A stretch of DNA of 64,000 bases from Geoanaerobacter sp964528055 (GCA_964528055.1 CAZGQM010000014.1:27359-91358), one strand, 5' to 3'. Counted from the first letter of the stretch, positions 36,771 to 46,342 are shown. The notes: a model not told the origin generated them from the letters alone. Numbers and translations: made by a program.

Positions 36771-38126
36771 TTACTCCTTCGAGTTCTCATCCTTTATGGC
36801 AGGCTTGTTGATGATGCCTGCAGCAAGGCTCTGTAGCCAGGCCATTCGTTCCTTGATGGTTTTCTCGTAACCATGCCCCTGAGGTTCGTAAAACTTTTTT
36901 CCATGGAGCTTCTCAGGGAGGAAATCCTGGGCAACATACCCTTCCGGGTAGTCGTGGGCATACCGGTACCCCTTGTGGTACCCCAGCTCTTTCATCAGCT
37001 TTGTGGGTGCGTTGCGGATATGGAGCGGAACGGGAAGGGCGCCGCTCTGTCTGACTTCGGCAAGTGCCGCGTCAATTCCTATGTACGAGGCGTTCGATTT
37101 TGGGGCTGTGGCCAGGTAGCTGACCGCCTGGCCCAAAACGATACGTCCTTCCGGCATGCCGACCAACTGGAAGGCCTGGAGGGCTGAAACCGCTATCTGC
37201 AAGGCACGAGGATCGGCATTGCCGATATCCTCGCTTGCCAGAATCACCATCCTCCGGAGGATGAACAGGGGGTCCTCGCCTGCCTCCAGCATCCTGGCCA
37301 GCCAGTAAAGCGCCGCGTCGGGGTCAGAGCCTCGCATTGACTTGATGAAGGCGGAGATGACGTTGTAGTGCTCCTCACCACCCTTGTCGTAAAGAAGGGC
37401 CTTCTTCTGAAGTGCCTCGCGGGCGGTCTCCAGGGAGATTTCCCCGCCAATTGCAAGACGTGAAGCGGTCTCCAGGGTATTGAGGGCGATACGGGCATCA
37501 CCGCCGGAATGCTCGGCAATAAAGGAGAGGGCATCGTCATCTGCAGCAAGCGCCAACCTGGCGAGCCCTCTCTCCGGTTCATCAAGGGCGTTTCTGAGGA
37601 TGGCGACGATTTCCGTACCGGATAGCGGGTTGAGGAGCAGGACCTTGCAGCGGGAGAGAAGGGGGGCGATAACCTCGAACGAAGGGTTTTCGGTGGTGGC
37701 GCCGATGATGGTGAAGATGCCCCGCTCCACATAGGGGAGGAAGGCGTCCTGCTGGGATTTGTTGAACCGGTGGATCTCATCCACAAAGAGGATGGTCCGT
37801 TTGGCATGGAACTTCCGCTCGTCTTCCGCCTCTTTGAGGACCTCGCGGATCTCCTTGACCCCGGTGAGGATGGCCGAGAAGAAGATGAAATGGGCGCTGG
37901 TGGTGTTGGCGATAACCTTGGCAAGTGTGGTCTTGCCCGAACCGGGGGGGCCCCAGAGGATCAGCGAGGGGACCTGATCGGTTTCGATGAGACTCCGGAG
38001 CATCCTGCCCGGGCCGAGCAGGTGCTCCTGCCCCACGTAGTCGGCAAGGGTGCGGGGGCGCATTCGCTCGGCCAGCGGGGCATTCAGGTGTGATTCACGG
38101 TCAGCGGCACTTGCAAATAGATCCAT
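36771..38126 (-). CDS. rarA: Replication-associated recombination protein RarA (MgsA)
   Basis: A 451-residue AAA+ ATPase. N-terminal RPRTLADYVGQEHLLGPG, Walker A GPPGSGKTTLA, Walker B LFVDEIHRFNKSQQDAFLP, sensor GATTENPSFE, and C-terminal SDPDAALYWLARMLEAGEDP are all family signatures. RarA tetramers act with SSB at stalled replication forks and gaps. It lies 47 bases downstream of glgP on the same strand, and its end borders the promoter of the riboswitch-cytochrome unit. No clear ribosome site precedes the ATG at 38126. Confidence 0.95.
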   Translation of the reverse strand: MDLFASAADRESHLNAPLAERMRPRTLADYVGQEHLLGPGRMLRSLIETDQVPSLILWGPPGSGKTTLAKVIANTTSAHFIFFSAILTGVKEIREVLKEAEDERKFHAKRTILFVDEIHRFNKSQQDAFLPYVERGIFTIIGATTENPSFEVIAPLLSRCKVLLLNPLSGTEIVAILRNALDEPERGLARLALAADDDALSFIAEHSGGDARIALNTLETASRLAIGGEISLETAREALQKKALLYDKGGEEHYNVISAFIKSMRGSDPDAALYWLARMLEAGEDPLFILRRMVILASEDIGNADPRALQIAVSALQAFQLVGMPEGRIVLGQAVSYLATAPKSNASYIGIDAALAEVRQSGALPVPLHIRNAPTKLMKELGYHKGYRYAHDYPEGYVAQDFLPEKLHGKKFYEPQGHGYEKTIKERMAWLQSLAAGIINKPAIKDENSKE

Positions 38127-38173
38127 ATATTTTTGGAGTGGGTTGGGATTGGGGATCTCCAGATTTTAACCCC

Positions 38174-40708
38174 TCACAACCCTGATTTCTTGTGATCCAG
38201 ACAGCTCCCTTCGTGCAGGCAGTGTTGCGCAGTCGCCTCCACCTCCAGTGTCGTCACATCCCAGATCTCCTCGGCGTATTCGGCGATTGTCCGGTCGCTG
38301 GAAAACTTGCCCATCCCGGCGGTGTTGAGAATGGAGAGACGCGCCCATTCATCCCTGTTCCGGTAGGTTTCGCTCACGCGATCTTGGCATGCGATGTATG
38401 CCTCATAATCGGCCAGCAGCATGTAATGGTCCCCCTGGTTGAGCAGAAGATCGACAATCGGCCTGAAGAGTTCGGGGTTTTCGGGTGAGAAGAGCCCGCT
38501 TGAAATCATATCCAGAACCTTTTTCAGATCGGGGTTCCGCAGGTACCAATCCCGCGGGTTGTATCCCCGATCGCGGAGTTCCTGCACCTGAGGGGTGGTG
38601 AGGCCGAAGATGAACATGTTCTCCCTGCCGATCTCCTCCATCATTTCAATGTTTGCGCCGTCCAGGGTGCCGATGGTCAGTGCGCCGTTTAAGGCGAACT
38701 TCATGTTGCCGGTTCCCGATGCTTCGGTGCCGGCAGTGGATATCTGCTCCGAGAGGTCGGAAGCAGGGAATATCTTCTCTGCCAGAGAAACTCCGTAATT
38801 GGCGAGGAAGACAACTTTCAGGCGGTCGCGGACGTCAGGATCATTGTTTACCACGTTTCCGACTGAGTTGACCAGATTGATGATCAGCTTGGCAATATAA
38901 TATGATGGTGCCGACTTGCCGCTGAAGATGAAGGTTCTCGGCACAATATCGACGTCCTTATTTTCCTTGATCCGGTTGTACAGGGTGATCACATGCAGGA
39001 CATTAAGGAGCTGCCGCTTGTATTCGTGGATCCGCTTTACCTGACAGTCGAAGAGCGAGTCTACGTCTACCTTTATGCAGTTGTGTTTTGCGATGTAACT
39101 GGCCAGCATCTCCTTATTGGCCCTTTTCACCTCTCGCCAGCTCTTAACAAAGGCAGGGTCGGCTGCCATGGGGATAAGCTTCTTCAGCTCGTAGAGATCG
39201 GTGACCCATGCTTCGCCGATCTTCGAGGTAATAAGGTCGGAAAGGAGCGGGTTTGATTTCTTGAGCCAGCGGCGCTGGGTTATGCCGTTGGTCTTGTTGT
39301 TGAACCTGGCAGGATACATGTCAAAGAAATCTTTGAAGAGGTTTTCCTTAAGTATTTCGGAGTGGAGTGCGGCAACTCCGTTTATTGAATGGCTGGCGAC
39401 GATGCAGAGATTTGCCATACGTACCTTCCGTTCCCAGTGCTCTTCGATGAGCGACATCCGCTCCAGCTTTCCGGAGTCGCCGGGGAATTGCCTCCGCACC
39501 TCTTCCAGAAAGCGGTTGTTGATTTCATAGATGATCATCAGGTGGCGGGGGAGTATCTGTTCGAAGAACCAGAGCGGCCACTTTTCCAGCGCCTCAGGAA
39601 GGATGGTGTGGTTGGTGTAGGCAAAAGTCCCGCTTGTGATCCTCCAGGCATCATCCCATTCAAGCCCTTCGAGATCTATGAGGACACGCATCAATTCCGG
39701 TATGGCAAGGGCCGGATGCGTGTCGTTAAGCTGGATGGAGACCTTTGATGGCAGAAGCCGCAGGTCGTCATGCATCTTCTTGAAGCGGTAAATGACGTCA
39801 TGAATGGTTGCCGAGGCAAGGAAATACTCCTGTTTGAAACGGAGTTCTTTCCCCTCAATGACGTTGTCAGCCGGATAGAGCACCTTTGAGATGTTCTCCG
39901 ACAGCATTTTCTTCTCCACGGCCCGGATGTAGTTCCCTTCGTTGAAGAACTTGAGGTCGAACTCGCGGCTCGATTTGGCACTCCAGAGCCTCATGGTGTT
40001 TACCGTGTGGTTCCGGTATCCCGGGATAGGGGTGTCATATGCCATTGCCATTACTTCTTCGGTCTCCACCCAGTCGCTGACCGATTTTCCGTTGCGGTCG
40101 GTGGTAGTCACCACTCGGCCGTAAAATTTCACCGGGTGGAGATGCTCCTGGCGGTCCATTTCCCAAGGGTTGCGGTAGCGGAGCCAGTTGTCGGGACGTT
40201 CCACCTGGGCTCCATCGATGATCTTCTGCCTGAAGATGCCGTATTCGTAACGGATTCCATACCCATAGGCCGGAATCGACATGGTCGCCATGGAGTCGAG
40301 GAAGCAGGCAGCCAGCCTGCCGAGACCACCGTTGCCGAGACCGGCATCCTGCTCATCGTTGACGATCGACTCGAAATCGTACCCCAGGGAGGTCATAGCC
40401 TCTTTGAAGTCATCGTAGAGTCCCAGGTTGATAAGGCTGTTTTCAAGGGTCCTTCCCATGAGGAACTCCATGGAGATGTAGTAGACCCTTTTCTGGTCGC
40501 TGTTGTAGTAAGCCTGCTGGGTGTCCAGCCAACGCTCAACCATTCGGTCCCTGACCGCGTAAGCCAGGGCGTTGTAAATGTCGAAGTGGCTGGCTGAATA
40601 CTTGTCTTTCCCCAGAGCATATTCCAGATGTTCAAGAAACGATTTTATTATCTGCATCATGTTGTCGAGTTCGGCTGGCTCCACATTCTCAGGTGGGAAT
40701 TCTGTCAT
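38174..40708 (-). CDS. glgP: Glycogen/alpha-glucan phosphorylase
   Basis: An 844-residue protein of full family length. The pyridoxal-phosphate site EASGTGNMKFALNGALTIGT contains the Schiff-base Lys, and IQLNDTHPALAIPELMR and RRWLKKSNPLL are typical. It releases glucose 1-phosphate from glycogen or maltodextrin in the cytoplasm. An N-terminal extension of about 20 residues precedes the catalytic core. It is divergent from nadK; the two starts are about 155 bases apart. rarA follows in the same direction. Confidence 0.95.
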   Translation of the reverse strand: MTEFPPENVEPAELDNMMQIIKSFLEHLEYALGKDKYSASHFDIYNALAYAVRDRMVERWLDTQQAYYNSDQKRVYYISMEFLMGRTLENSLINLGLYDDFKEAMTSLGYDFESIVNDEQDAGLGNGGLGRLAACFLDSMATMSIPAYGYGIRYEYGIFRQKIIDGAQVERPDNWLRYRNPWEMDRQEHLHPVKFYGRVVTTTDRNGKSVSDWVETEEVMAMAYDTPIPGYRNHTVNTMRLWSAKSSREFDLKFFNEGNYIRAVEKKMLSENISKVLYPADNVIEGKELRFKQEYFLASATIHDVIYRFKKMHDDLRLLPSKVSIQLNDTHPALAIPELMRVLIDLEGLEWDDAWRITSGTFAYTNHTILPEALEKWPLWFFEQILPRHLMIIYEINNRFLEEVRRQFPGDSGKLERMSLIEEHWERKVRMANLCIVASHSINGVAALHSEILKENLFKDFFDMYPARFNNKTNGITQRRWLKKSNPLLSDLITSKIGEAWVTDLYELKKLIPMAADPAFVKSWREVKRANKEMLASYIAKHNCIKVDVDSLFDCQVKRIHEYKRQLLNVLHVITLYNRIKENKDVDIVPRTFIFSGKSAPSYYIAKLIINLVNSVGNVVNNDPDVRDRLKVVFLANYGVSLAEKIFPASDLSEQISTAGTEASGTGNMKFALNGALTIGTLDGANIEMMEEIGRENMFIFGLTTPQVQELRDRGYNPRDWYLRNPDLKKVLDMISSGLFSPENPELFRPIVDLLLNQGDHYMLLADYEAYIACQDRVSETYRNRDEWARLSILNTAGMGKFSSDRTIAEYAEEIWDVTTLEVEATAQHCLHEGSCLDHKKSGL

Positions 40709-40746
40709 TGATGACCTCGTCTTCTGATAGTGATATCGATAGGGTT

Positions 40747-40775
40747 TTGACGCAACTGAATACAGGGTTCATTAT
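40747..40775 (+). promoter_or_regulatory. Candidate promoter for nadK
   Basis: TTGACG, a 17-base spacer, then CATTAT. The transcript would have a leader of about 80 bases before the nadK ATG. It is a moderate match to the sigma-70 consensus. Confidence 0.45.
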
Positions 40776-40863
40776 AGCGGCAATTGCCGGAATTTCCATT
40801 GGACATGAATATTTAAACTGTGTTAGTACAACGACAGGCATACCGCCTGCCGAGGTGCTGAGG

Positions 40864-41721
40864 ATGAAAAAGGTTGCCATTGTTGCCAAAGTTCATGATC
40901 CTCGCTGCCAGGGTGTTGCGAGCGAGCTGATCGAGTGGCTGGCTGCGCAGGGTGTTGAGCCGCTGGTGGACACCCACCTGGCGCACCACCTCCTTTATCC
41001 GAAGGGTATCGACATCTCCTGTTTCCCTGATCTGGCCGACCTTGTGGTGGTTCTCGGAGGCGATGGAACCCTTATCTCTGCGGCCCGGCTCATAGGTGGT
41101 CGGCAAATCCCCATTCTGGGGGTAAATCTCGGAAGCCTCGGATTCCTTACTGAGATAACCCTTGACGAACTCTACCCGCTGCTGACTGACTGCATTCAGG
41201 AGAATTTCCGGTTTTCCGAACGGATGATGCTCGACTGTACGGTACACCGCGCAGGGGTGGAGATTGCCCGCCATAAGGTGCTGAACGATGTGGTCATCAA
41301 CAAGGGTGCCCTGGCAAGGATCGTTGATCTGGAGACAAAGGTCGACAGCCACCATCTCACCACATTCAAGGCCGATGGCCTGATCATCTCCACCCCAACA
41401 GGATCGACCGGGTACTCGCTTTCCGCTGGTGGTCCGATCATTCATCCGTCCATGAAGTGTCTTGTTATTACTCCCATCTGTCCCCATACACTTACCAACC
41501 GTCCAATCGTGGTAGCCGACGAATCCCTTATCGGCATTACCGTGTCGTCCCTTGATGACGAAGATGTCTATCTTACTCTTGACGGGCAGGTGGGTGTTGA
41601 GCTCAAGAGCGGTGATCTCATAAAGGTCTGCCGTGCCGAGCACTATTCGCGTCTGGTGATGTCGAAAAGCAGGAACTTTTTTGAAGTTCTTCGCACCAAG
41701 CTCAAATGGGGCGAAAGATAA
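40864..41721 (+). CDS. nadK: NAD kinase
   Basis: A 285-residue protein. GGDGT is the diacylglycerol-kinase-like nucleotide loop, LNDVVINKG binds the NAD ribose region, and TPTGSTGYSLSAGGPI is the conserved Gly-rich segment. It makes NADP from NAD and ATP. The ATG at 40864 (MKKVAIVAK) is the family start and has GAGG 8 bases upstream; the 57 codons that continue upstream cover the promoter region and are not coding. A palindromic element begins at its stop codon, and recN follows. Confidence 0.93.
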   Translation: MKKVAIVAKVHDPRCQGVASELIEWLAAQGVEPLVDTHLAHHLLYPKGIDISCFPDLADLVVVLGGDGTLISAARLIGGRQIPILGVNLGSLGFLTEITLDELYPLLTDCIQENFRFSERMMLDCTVHRAGVEIARHKVLNDVVINKGALARIVDLETKVDSHHLTTFKADGLIISTPTGSTGYSLSAGGPIIHPSMKCLVITPICPHTLTNRPIVVADESLIGITVSSLDDEDVYLTLDGQVGVELKSGDLIKVCRAEHYSRLVMSKSRNFFEVLRTKLKWGER

Positions 41722-41845
41722 CGGCTTCGCCAAAAGTCCATCTGCTGCGTTACGCTCTTTCTTCGTCGTTGCGACGTAGCCCCAGGCTACGACTCACTCC
41801 TCAGACTTCGCACGCCTTGCATATGAAGCTTTTTGCTGTGCCGTT
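41720..41845. repeat. 126-bp imperfect palindromic element between nadK and recN
   Basis: The ends are complementary (AACGGC and GCCGTT, with further matches inward such as CCAAAAG and CTTTTTG), and the centre holds CGTAGCC-CCA-GGCTACG, a 7-bp stem at 41775-41791. The whole element can fold as one long interrupted hairpin. It looks like a REP- or MITE-like dispersed repeat that inserted at the nadK stop. It has no coding capacity. It could attenuate read-through into recN. Confidence 0.65.
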
Positions 41846-41896
41846 TTATGATACACTTCGAATTGAATTAGCACTGACTGTCAGACAGAGAACCAT

Positions 41897-43567
41897 ATGC
41901 TGACCGACCTCAATATAAAAAATGTTGCTATCATAGATTCACTGCACGTCTCCTTCGGCCCTGGCCTGAACGTCCTGACCGGCGAGACCGGGGCTGGGAA
42001 GTCGATTATTGTGGATGCTGTAGAGCTGCTTCTGGGCGGTCGCGCCTCCAGCGACCTTATACGAGCAGGTGCGGAAGAGGCGACGGTTGAGGCTCTTTTC
42101 GATCTTACCGGCCGGCCGGATCTTGTTGGTGCACTGGTCGAGATCGGTATTGAGGCCGACAGCGAGCTGCTGGTAAAGCGGATCGTTGCGAAAAACGGCA
42201 AGAACCGGATCTTTATCGGAGGCTCCCTCTCCACCGCCGCTCTTCTGGGGTATGTGTCGCGTCGCCTTATCAACATCTACGGCCAGCATGAGTCTCAGAC
42301 CCTTTTAAAACCAGAAAACCACCTGCTGTTGCTGGACAGTTTCGCTGGCTGCAACACCCTGCGGCAGGAGTTTTCTGCGCTTCATGCCGAATACCGCAAA
42401 ACTGAGGCAGAGCTTCGCTCATTGGAAGAGGGGGAGCGTGACCGGGAGCGTCGGATCGATCTCCTCTCCTTTCAGTCAGATGAGATAGCCATGGCAGATC
42501 TCAAGCCGGACGAAGAGGAGGAACTGGAGGGGGAACGCCTGATTCTGACCCATGCCGAGAAGCTCTTGAGTGCCACTCAGGGGGCCTATGAGACCCTCTA
42601 CGAAGGCGAAGGCGCGCTGCTGGGCCACTTATGCCGAGCTATCTGCTGCATTACCGATGTGCAGCAGGTCGATCCAGCCCTGGTGCCGTTGCGCGAGACT
42701 CTTGATGATGTCTATGCCCGCCTGGAGGACGTCTCGCTTGCCCTCCGGAATTACGCTGCCCGGATCGACTCTGACCCGCAGCGGCTGGCCCAGCTGGATG
42801 ACCGGCTCGACCTCATAGGTAAACTCAAGAAGAAGTACGGCTCAACCGTAGCAGATGTTCTGGTACACCATGAAACGGTTGAGAGAGAGCTCGGACTCCT
42901 TCGCAATGTTGCTGCAGCGCGAGGCGACCTTGAAACAGCTCTTACGGAGATCTCAGGACGGATGGCAGTGCAAGGGGCCATGCTCTCAGAGATCAGGAAA
43001 GCGTCGGGTGACCTGCTCGCACAGGCCATGGAGCGGGAACTGGCTGAGCTCTCCATGCCTAATGCGCTCTTTGCCGTTGCCTGTGACGAGTTTGAGGAAC
43101 CACGACCGACAGGGCTGGAGCGGGTCGAGTTTCTCTTCTCTCCCAATCCCGGAGAACCGGCGAGACCGTTGGCAAGGGTTGCGTCGGGGGGTGAACTGTC
43201 ACGACTCATGCTGGCACTCAAGCAACTCCATCCGGAGAGCGACGTCCCTACGCTCGTCTTTGATGAGGTAGATACCGGGATCGGTGGTGCAACCTCAGCC
43301 ATGGTCGGCCGCAAACTGAAAAAGGTGGCAGAGGGGCAGCAGGTCCTCTGCATAACCCATCTGCCACAGGTTGCCGCTTTTGCCGACCGTCACTATCGAG
43401 TGGAAAAGCGCCAGGAGGACGGACGGACCCTTACCCTGGTAAGCTCTCTGAGTGAAGAAGAGAGGGTTGACGAGGTGGCGCGGATGCTGGGTGGGGTAAA
43501 GATCACAGAGACGACCAGAGAACATGCACGGGAACTGATACAGGAGGCGAGGCACCATGCTCCGTAA
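41897..43567 (+). CDS. recN: DNA repair protein RecN
   Basis: A 556-residue SMC-like ATPase. N-terminal Walker A LTGETGAGKSIIVDAVELLL; coiled-coil-forming middle with many Glu/Arg (SLEEGERDRERRIDLLSFQS); C-terminal ABC signature VASGGELSRLMLALKQ and Walker B LVFDEVDTGIGG. RecN acts early in double-strand break repair by holding DNA ends. The ATG at 41897 gives MLTDLNIKNVAIID, as in the family. The last 11 bases overlap the start of the acetyltransferase gene, so the two are probably translated together. Confidence 0.95.
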   Translation: MLTDLNIKNVAIIDSLHVSFGPGLNVLTGETGAGKSIIVDAVELLLGGRASSDLIRAGAEEATVEALFDLTGRPDLVGALVEIGIEADSELLVKRIVAKNGKNRIFIGGSLSTAALLGYVSRRLINIYGQHESQTLLKPENHLLLLDSFAGCNTLRQEFSALHAEYRKTEAELRSLEEGERDRERRIDLLSFQSDEIAMADLKPDEEEELEGERLILTHAEKLLSATQGAYETLYEGEGALLGHLCRAICCITDVQQVDPALVPLRETLDDVYARLEDVSLALRNYAARIDSDPQRLAQLDDRLDLIGKLKKKYGSTVADVLVHHETVERELGLLRNVAAARGDLETALTEISGRMAVQGAMLSEIRKASGDLLAQAMERELAELSMPNALFAVACDEFEEPRPTGLERVEFLFSPNPGEPARPLARVASGGELSRLMLALKQLHPESDVPTLVFDEVDTGIGGATSAMVGRKLKKVAEGQQVLCITHLPQVAAFADRHYRVEKRQEDGRTLTLVSSLSEEERVDEVARMLGGVKITETTREHARELIQEARHHAP

Positions 43568-44006
43568 GGCAGAGATCCGAGACGTAAAACCGATCCAGAA
43601 ACTCCTTTCGTACTATGCAGGAAAAGGGGACATGCTCTCCCGTTCCTTGTCGGAGCTGTACGAGGCCTTGCGGGATTTTTACGTGGTGGAGGAGGAGGGC
43701 GAGCTTCTGGGTATTGCTGCGCTCCATATCGTATGGGAGGACCTTGCCGAGGTCCGTTCGGTGGCGGTAGCGGAAGGTGTCGGCAGAAAGGGGGTCGGCA
43801 CCCAGGTGGTGCAGGCCTGTATTGATGAGGCAAAGGTAATCGGGTTGAAGCGGGTTTTCTGCCTTACCTATAAACCGGATTTTTTCAGTAAATTCGGGTT
43901 CAAAGTCGTGGACAAGTCCCAGCTCCCCCACAAGGTGTGGGGTGACTGCATGAAGTGCGTGAAGTTCCCTGATTGTGATGAGATAGCCATGATACTGGAT
44001 CTGTAG
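43557..44006 (+). CDS. argA: Short N-acetylglutamate synthase (GNAT family)
   Basis: A 149-residue GNAT acetyltransferase with the acetyl-CoA loop (VGRKGVGTQVVQACIDEA) and the C-terminal HKVWGDCMKCVKFPDCDE, hallmark of the short ArgA-like N-acetylglutamate synthases that lack the amino-acid-kinase domain. It would make N-acetylglutamate for arginine synthesis. AGGAGG lies nine bases before its ATG, inside recN. Other arginine genes are not in the window. A general acetyltransferase is the alternative. Confidence 0.82.
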   Translation: MLRKAEIRDVKPIQKLLSYYAGKGDMLSRSLSELYEALRDFYVVEEEGELLGIAALHIVWEDLAEVRSVAVAEGVGRKGVGTQVVQACIDEAKVIGLKRVFCLTYKPDFFSKFGFKVVDKSQLPHKVWGDCMKCVKFPDCDEIAMILDL

Positions 44007-44130
44007 CGTATTTGCCAATGGGGCTCTGTTCAGATCCTGCCCGCATGGAACATATATCCTGAGAGCATGTGAGTGCTTGTTTTGGGGGCTATTCCTGCTT
44101 TCCCATTTTCAACGGCTTACCCCGCCGGCA

Positions 44131-44343
44131 TTATCGTTTATCTTCCCATTTGAAACCACTACGCTTTATGCAGATAACATTGCCGTTTTCATCTTCGAGC
44201 CGTAGATTGGCATCTTCATGAAACTGCTTGCGAATTGCCCTGCGTTTTGCGTCCATTAATCGCCTTGCCGTAAAGATAAAAGTTTCACTTTCGATAGTAA
44301 AAACCAGGTTATCAGATTGACGTAAAACATATGTTGTTTTCAA
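44131..44343 (-). CDS. Small conserved-looking protein, function unknown
   Basis: A 70-residue charged protein (KTTYVLRQSDNLVFTIESET, RLMDAKRRAIRKQF, CIKRSGFKWEDKR). It probably starts at a TTG at 44343, because AGGAG sits six bases upstream; the longer frame to 44379 has no ribosome site. No family is recognised. It stands alone between argA and the alpha/beta hydrolase. Confidence 0.5.
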   Translation of the reverse strand: MKTTYVLRQSDNLVFTIESETFIFTARRLMDAKRRAIRKQFHEDANLRLEDENGNVICIKRSGFKWEDKR

Positions 44344-44671
44344 GTTGTTCTCCTGTTGGCCAACTGGGTCGAGGCACACCGGCGAAGCCTAGCAGAGACC
44401 GTGTGCCGCCGAGTGGTTGGGAGTGGGCATTTACTTTCCCGCCAGTTCTCTGACTCTGCAAACTGTTCTTCAGTTACGATCGGTAGCCCAACGGGGATGA
44501 AGTTGACACGCCGTCATTCGTTTTGGCGTCTCTAACGGTCAGGCTGCAAATTTGGTGTTCTCGCCGTTGTAATCTGTTGTTAAATGCGTAGGGCTGACCC
44601 TCGAAGATTCTTAATTTCGCGGATGCTTAAATACTATGGGGAGTGTCCCTAGCTTTCCCGTGGTTGGAGGC
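44344..44671. other. Intergenic region with no recognised feature
   Basis: About 330 bases without an open frame that looks coding. No tRNA, palindrome or clear promoter was found. It may carry the promoter of the small minus-strand gene and old debris, since the DNA to the right contains a decayed recombinase. Confidence 0.4.
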
Positions 44672-45436
44672 TTAGGGCCCAGGATTCTTGATCCAGGCAG
44701 AAATAAGATCCACCACTTCTTTCTCCATTCCGATGAACCCATGCTTGTGCAATGCTTCGCACGGGTCTCCCCTCGGGTTTGCCCCTCCCTTCACATAGAC
44801 CTCTTTTTTAATCGGGGCATTTTTCAGCCCGCGGATGATCTGTGAAACCTCACTGGGAACACATATCTTGCATTCATCGAATTCATGGTGGACAACCAGC
44901 ACTGGCACCCGAATCGACTCAAGCCTTTGTTCAGGGACTGCTCCAATCTTTTTCTGAGTAACGCTCGAAGTCAGTACAATACCGCTCACTTCCTCCTTAC
45001 TGACTACAGTGGCTACGGAAGTGGCAGAAATGCTTCCCATGCTTGTCCCAACGATCCAGACCGGCACCCCCTCATCATTCTTCAAGAAGTCCAGGACTTG
45101 CCGTAGGTCTTCGATATGTTCCGGACTAATCCTGAAAGATCCGTCGAGGGTATCCTTATCCGAAGGCTTGCCAACAACAGCCACATTGAAGCCGTTTGCC
45201 GCAAACAAGTCCCTGCTCCTGACCAGAAAGTTGTTTGATGTTGGAATGCCATTCTTCATTCCAATGCCCCCTCCACCTCCTGTCAATAGAACGACAGACG
45301 CCTTTGCTCCTTCACGTTTCATGTAATAGAAGGAAACCGCAACCCCTGGCCGACTATCGATCTTTACGAGACGGTCACTTTCGGCAACGGCTGGTGCCGT
45401 AAGGCATAAAACGATAATGCAAATGAATAAGCGCAT
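44672..45436 (-). CDS. Exported alpha/beta hydrolase
   Basis: A 254-residue protein with a signal peptide (LFICIIVLCLTAPAVAES) and an alpha/beta hydrolase core. The Gly-rich LLTGGGGGIG oxyanion loop, the nucleophile Ser in VGTSMGSIS, Asp in HHEFDECKI and His in LHKHGFIG make a plausible triad. The ATG at 45436 has GGAGG five bases upstream and gives MRLFICIIV; another ATG 12 bases upstream is less likely. The substrate is unknown. It has no obvious operon partners. Confidence 0.8.
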   Translation of the reverse strand: MRLFICIIVLCLTAPAVAESDRLVKIDSRPGVAVSFYYMKREGAKASVVLLTGGGGGIGMKNGIPTSNNFLVRSRDLFAANGFNVAVVGKPSDKDTLDGSFRISPEHIEDLRQVLDFLKNDEGVPVWIVGTSMGSISATSVATVVSKEEVSGIVLTSSVTQKKIGAVPEQRLESIRVPVLVVHHEFDECKICVPSEVSQIIRGLKNAPIKKEVYVKGGANPRGDPCEALHKHGFIGMEKEVVDLISAWIKNPGP

Positions 45437-45671
45437 TATTGCCTCCAACTCATTATTGAACGGTTAGTGCGGCGTATCTACAGGTAGATCAAGTATCTAT
45501 ACGTATACCGCTTTCAATATCGAAGCGGGGAAATTCAATACACAGACAAAGGGGAAAATACAGAACTGTGCCGATTCCCGAATCAATTCTTCCAGAACTG
45601 CAGGCTCCGGTCAAGGTAGTGAGTGGCAAGGATCTGGCAGCTTAATATGACGGAAGTTACTGGATGACGCT

Positions 45672-45992
45672 TTGGTAAAGATATATCCGAAAGCACCGAA
45701 AGGGTTTGATCCCCAAAGGTTTCTTCCTGTGAGAACTCTGAAGTTGGCAGATAACGGAGAGCAGCGGCGTTACCATTTCCATGAATCCGACTTGCAAGGG
45801 GCGTTCTATTATGCCGTCGGCAAGGCGAAAATCCCCAAGAAAGTCACTTCACATATATTTCGTCATCAGGGCTGCGACATTCGCGTCATTCAGAACCTGT
45901 GAGGCCACTCCAGCCAGAAAACGACGATGATCTACACCCACTGCGTGCCAGTCAGGACGACCAAGGAGGCTAAGAGCCCGCTGGATATATGA
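45672..45992 (+). pseudogene. Decayed tyrosine recombinase (integron-type integrase) C-terminus
   Basis: The frame reads RRYHFHESDLQGAFYYAV, then KVTSHIFRHQGCDIRVIQNL, a stop at 45902, then GHSSQKTTMIYTH and KSPLDI to a second stop. These match the catalytic C-terminus of integron/XerC-like integrases: the HxxR box (HIFRH), the GHSS box and the nucleophilic Tyr in TTMIYTH. The usual SFATHLL segment after HxFRH is missing and a Leu codon has become TGA, so the gene is inactive. The N-terminal two thirds are gone. Confidence 0.72.
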
Positions 45993-46021
45993 GAAGTGCT
46001 CTAGGCGAACGGAAACTGGTT

Positions 46022-46342
46022 TTAGCTGGGTCCTGCGAAGGTCTTGAGATACATGACAAGTGATTTAAGGTCGTCCGAGTCGGCTGCCAGAGCTTTGCCC
46101 TGAAGGGCTTTTACGATACAGCGGTTGGCCGTTACAGAGAGCTTTGTCTCATCATAGGTCGCAGCCCATTCGAGCTTTCTGCCGCCAGGATGGCACGATG
46201 CGCAGCTCTTTCCGTTTGTACCGAGCTTGGTGCTTTCATACAGTTCCTTGCCGCGTTCCAGTGATCCCCCCTCGCCGGCGAAAGCAGAAACCGCTCCGTA
46301 GATGACAACAAGGGCAGTAAGCATGGATGCTGAACGTTTCAT
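46022..46342 (-). CDS. Monoheme c-type cytochrome
   Basis: A 106-residue protein with signal peptide (LTALVVIYGAVSAFAG) and one heme site, CASCH, in SCASCHPGGRKLEW. Met in SLVMYLKTF near the C-terminus could be the sixth ligand. It resembles small class I cytochromes c of the periplasm. AGGAGG five bases before the ATG at 46342 fixes the start; the longer frame crosses the promoter. It is divergent from iorA. Its redox partner is not evident. Confidence 0.87.
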   Translation of the reverse strand: MKRSASMLTALVVIYGAVSAFAGEGGSLERGKELYESTKLGTNGKSCASCHPGGRKLEWAATYDETKLSVTANRCIVKALQGKALAADSDDLKSLVMYLKTFAGPS

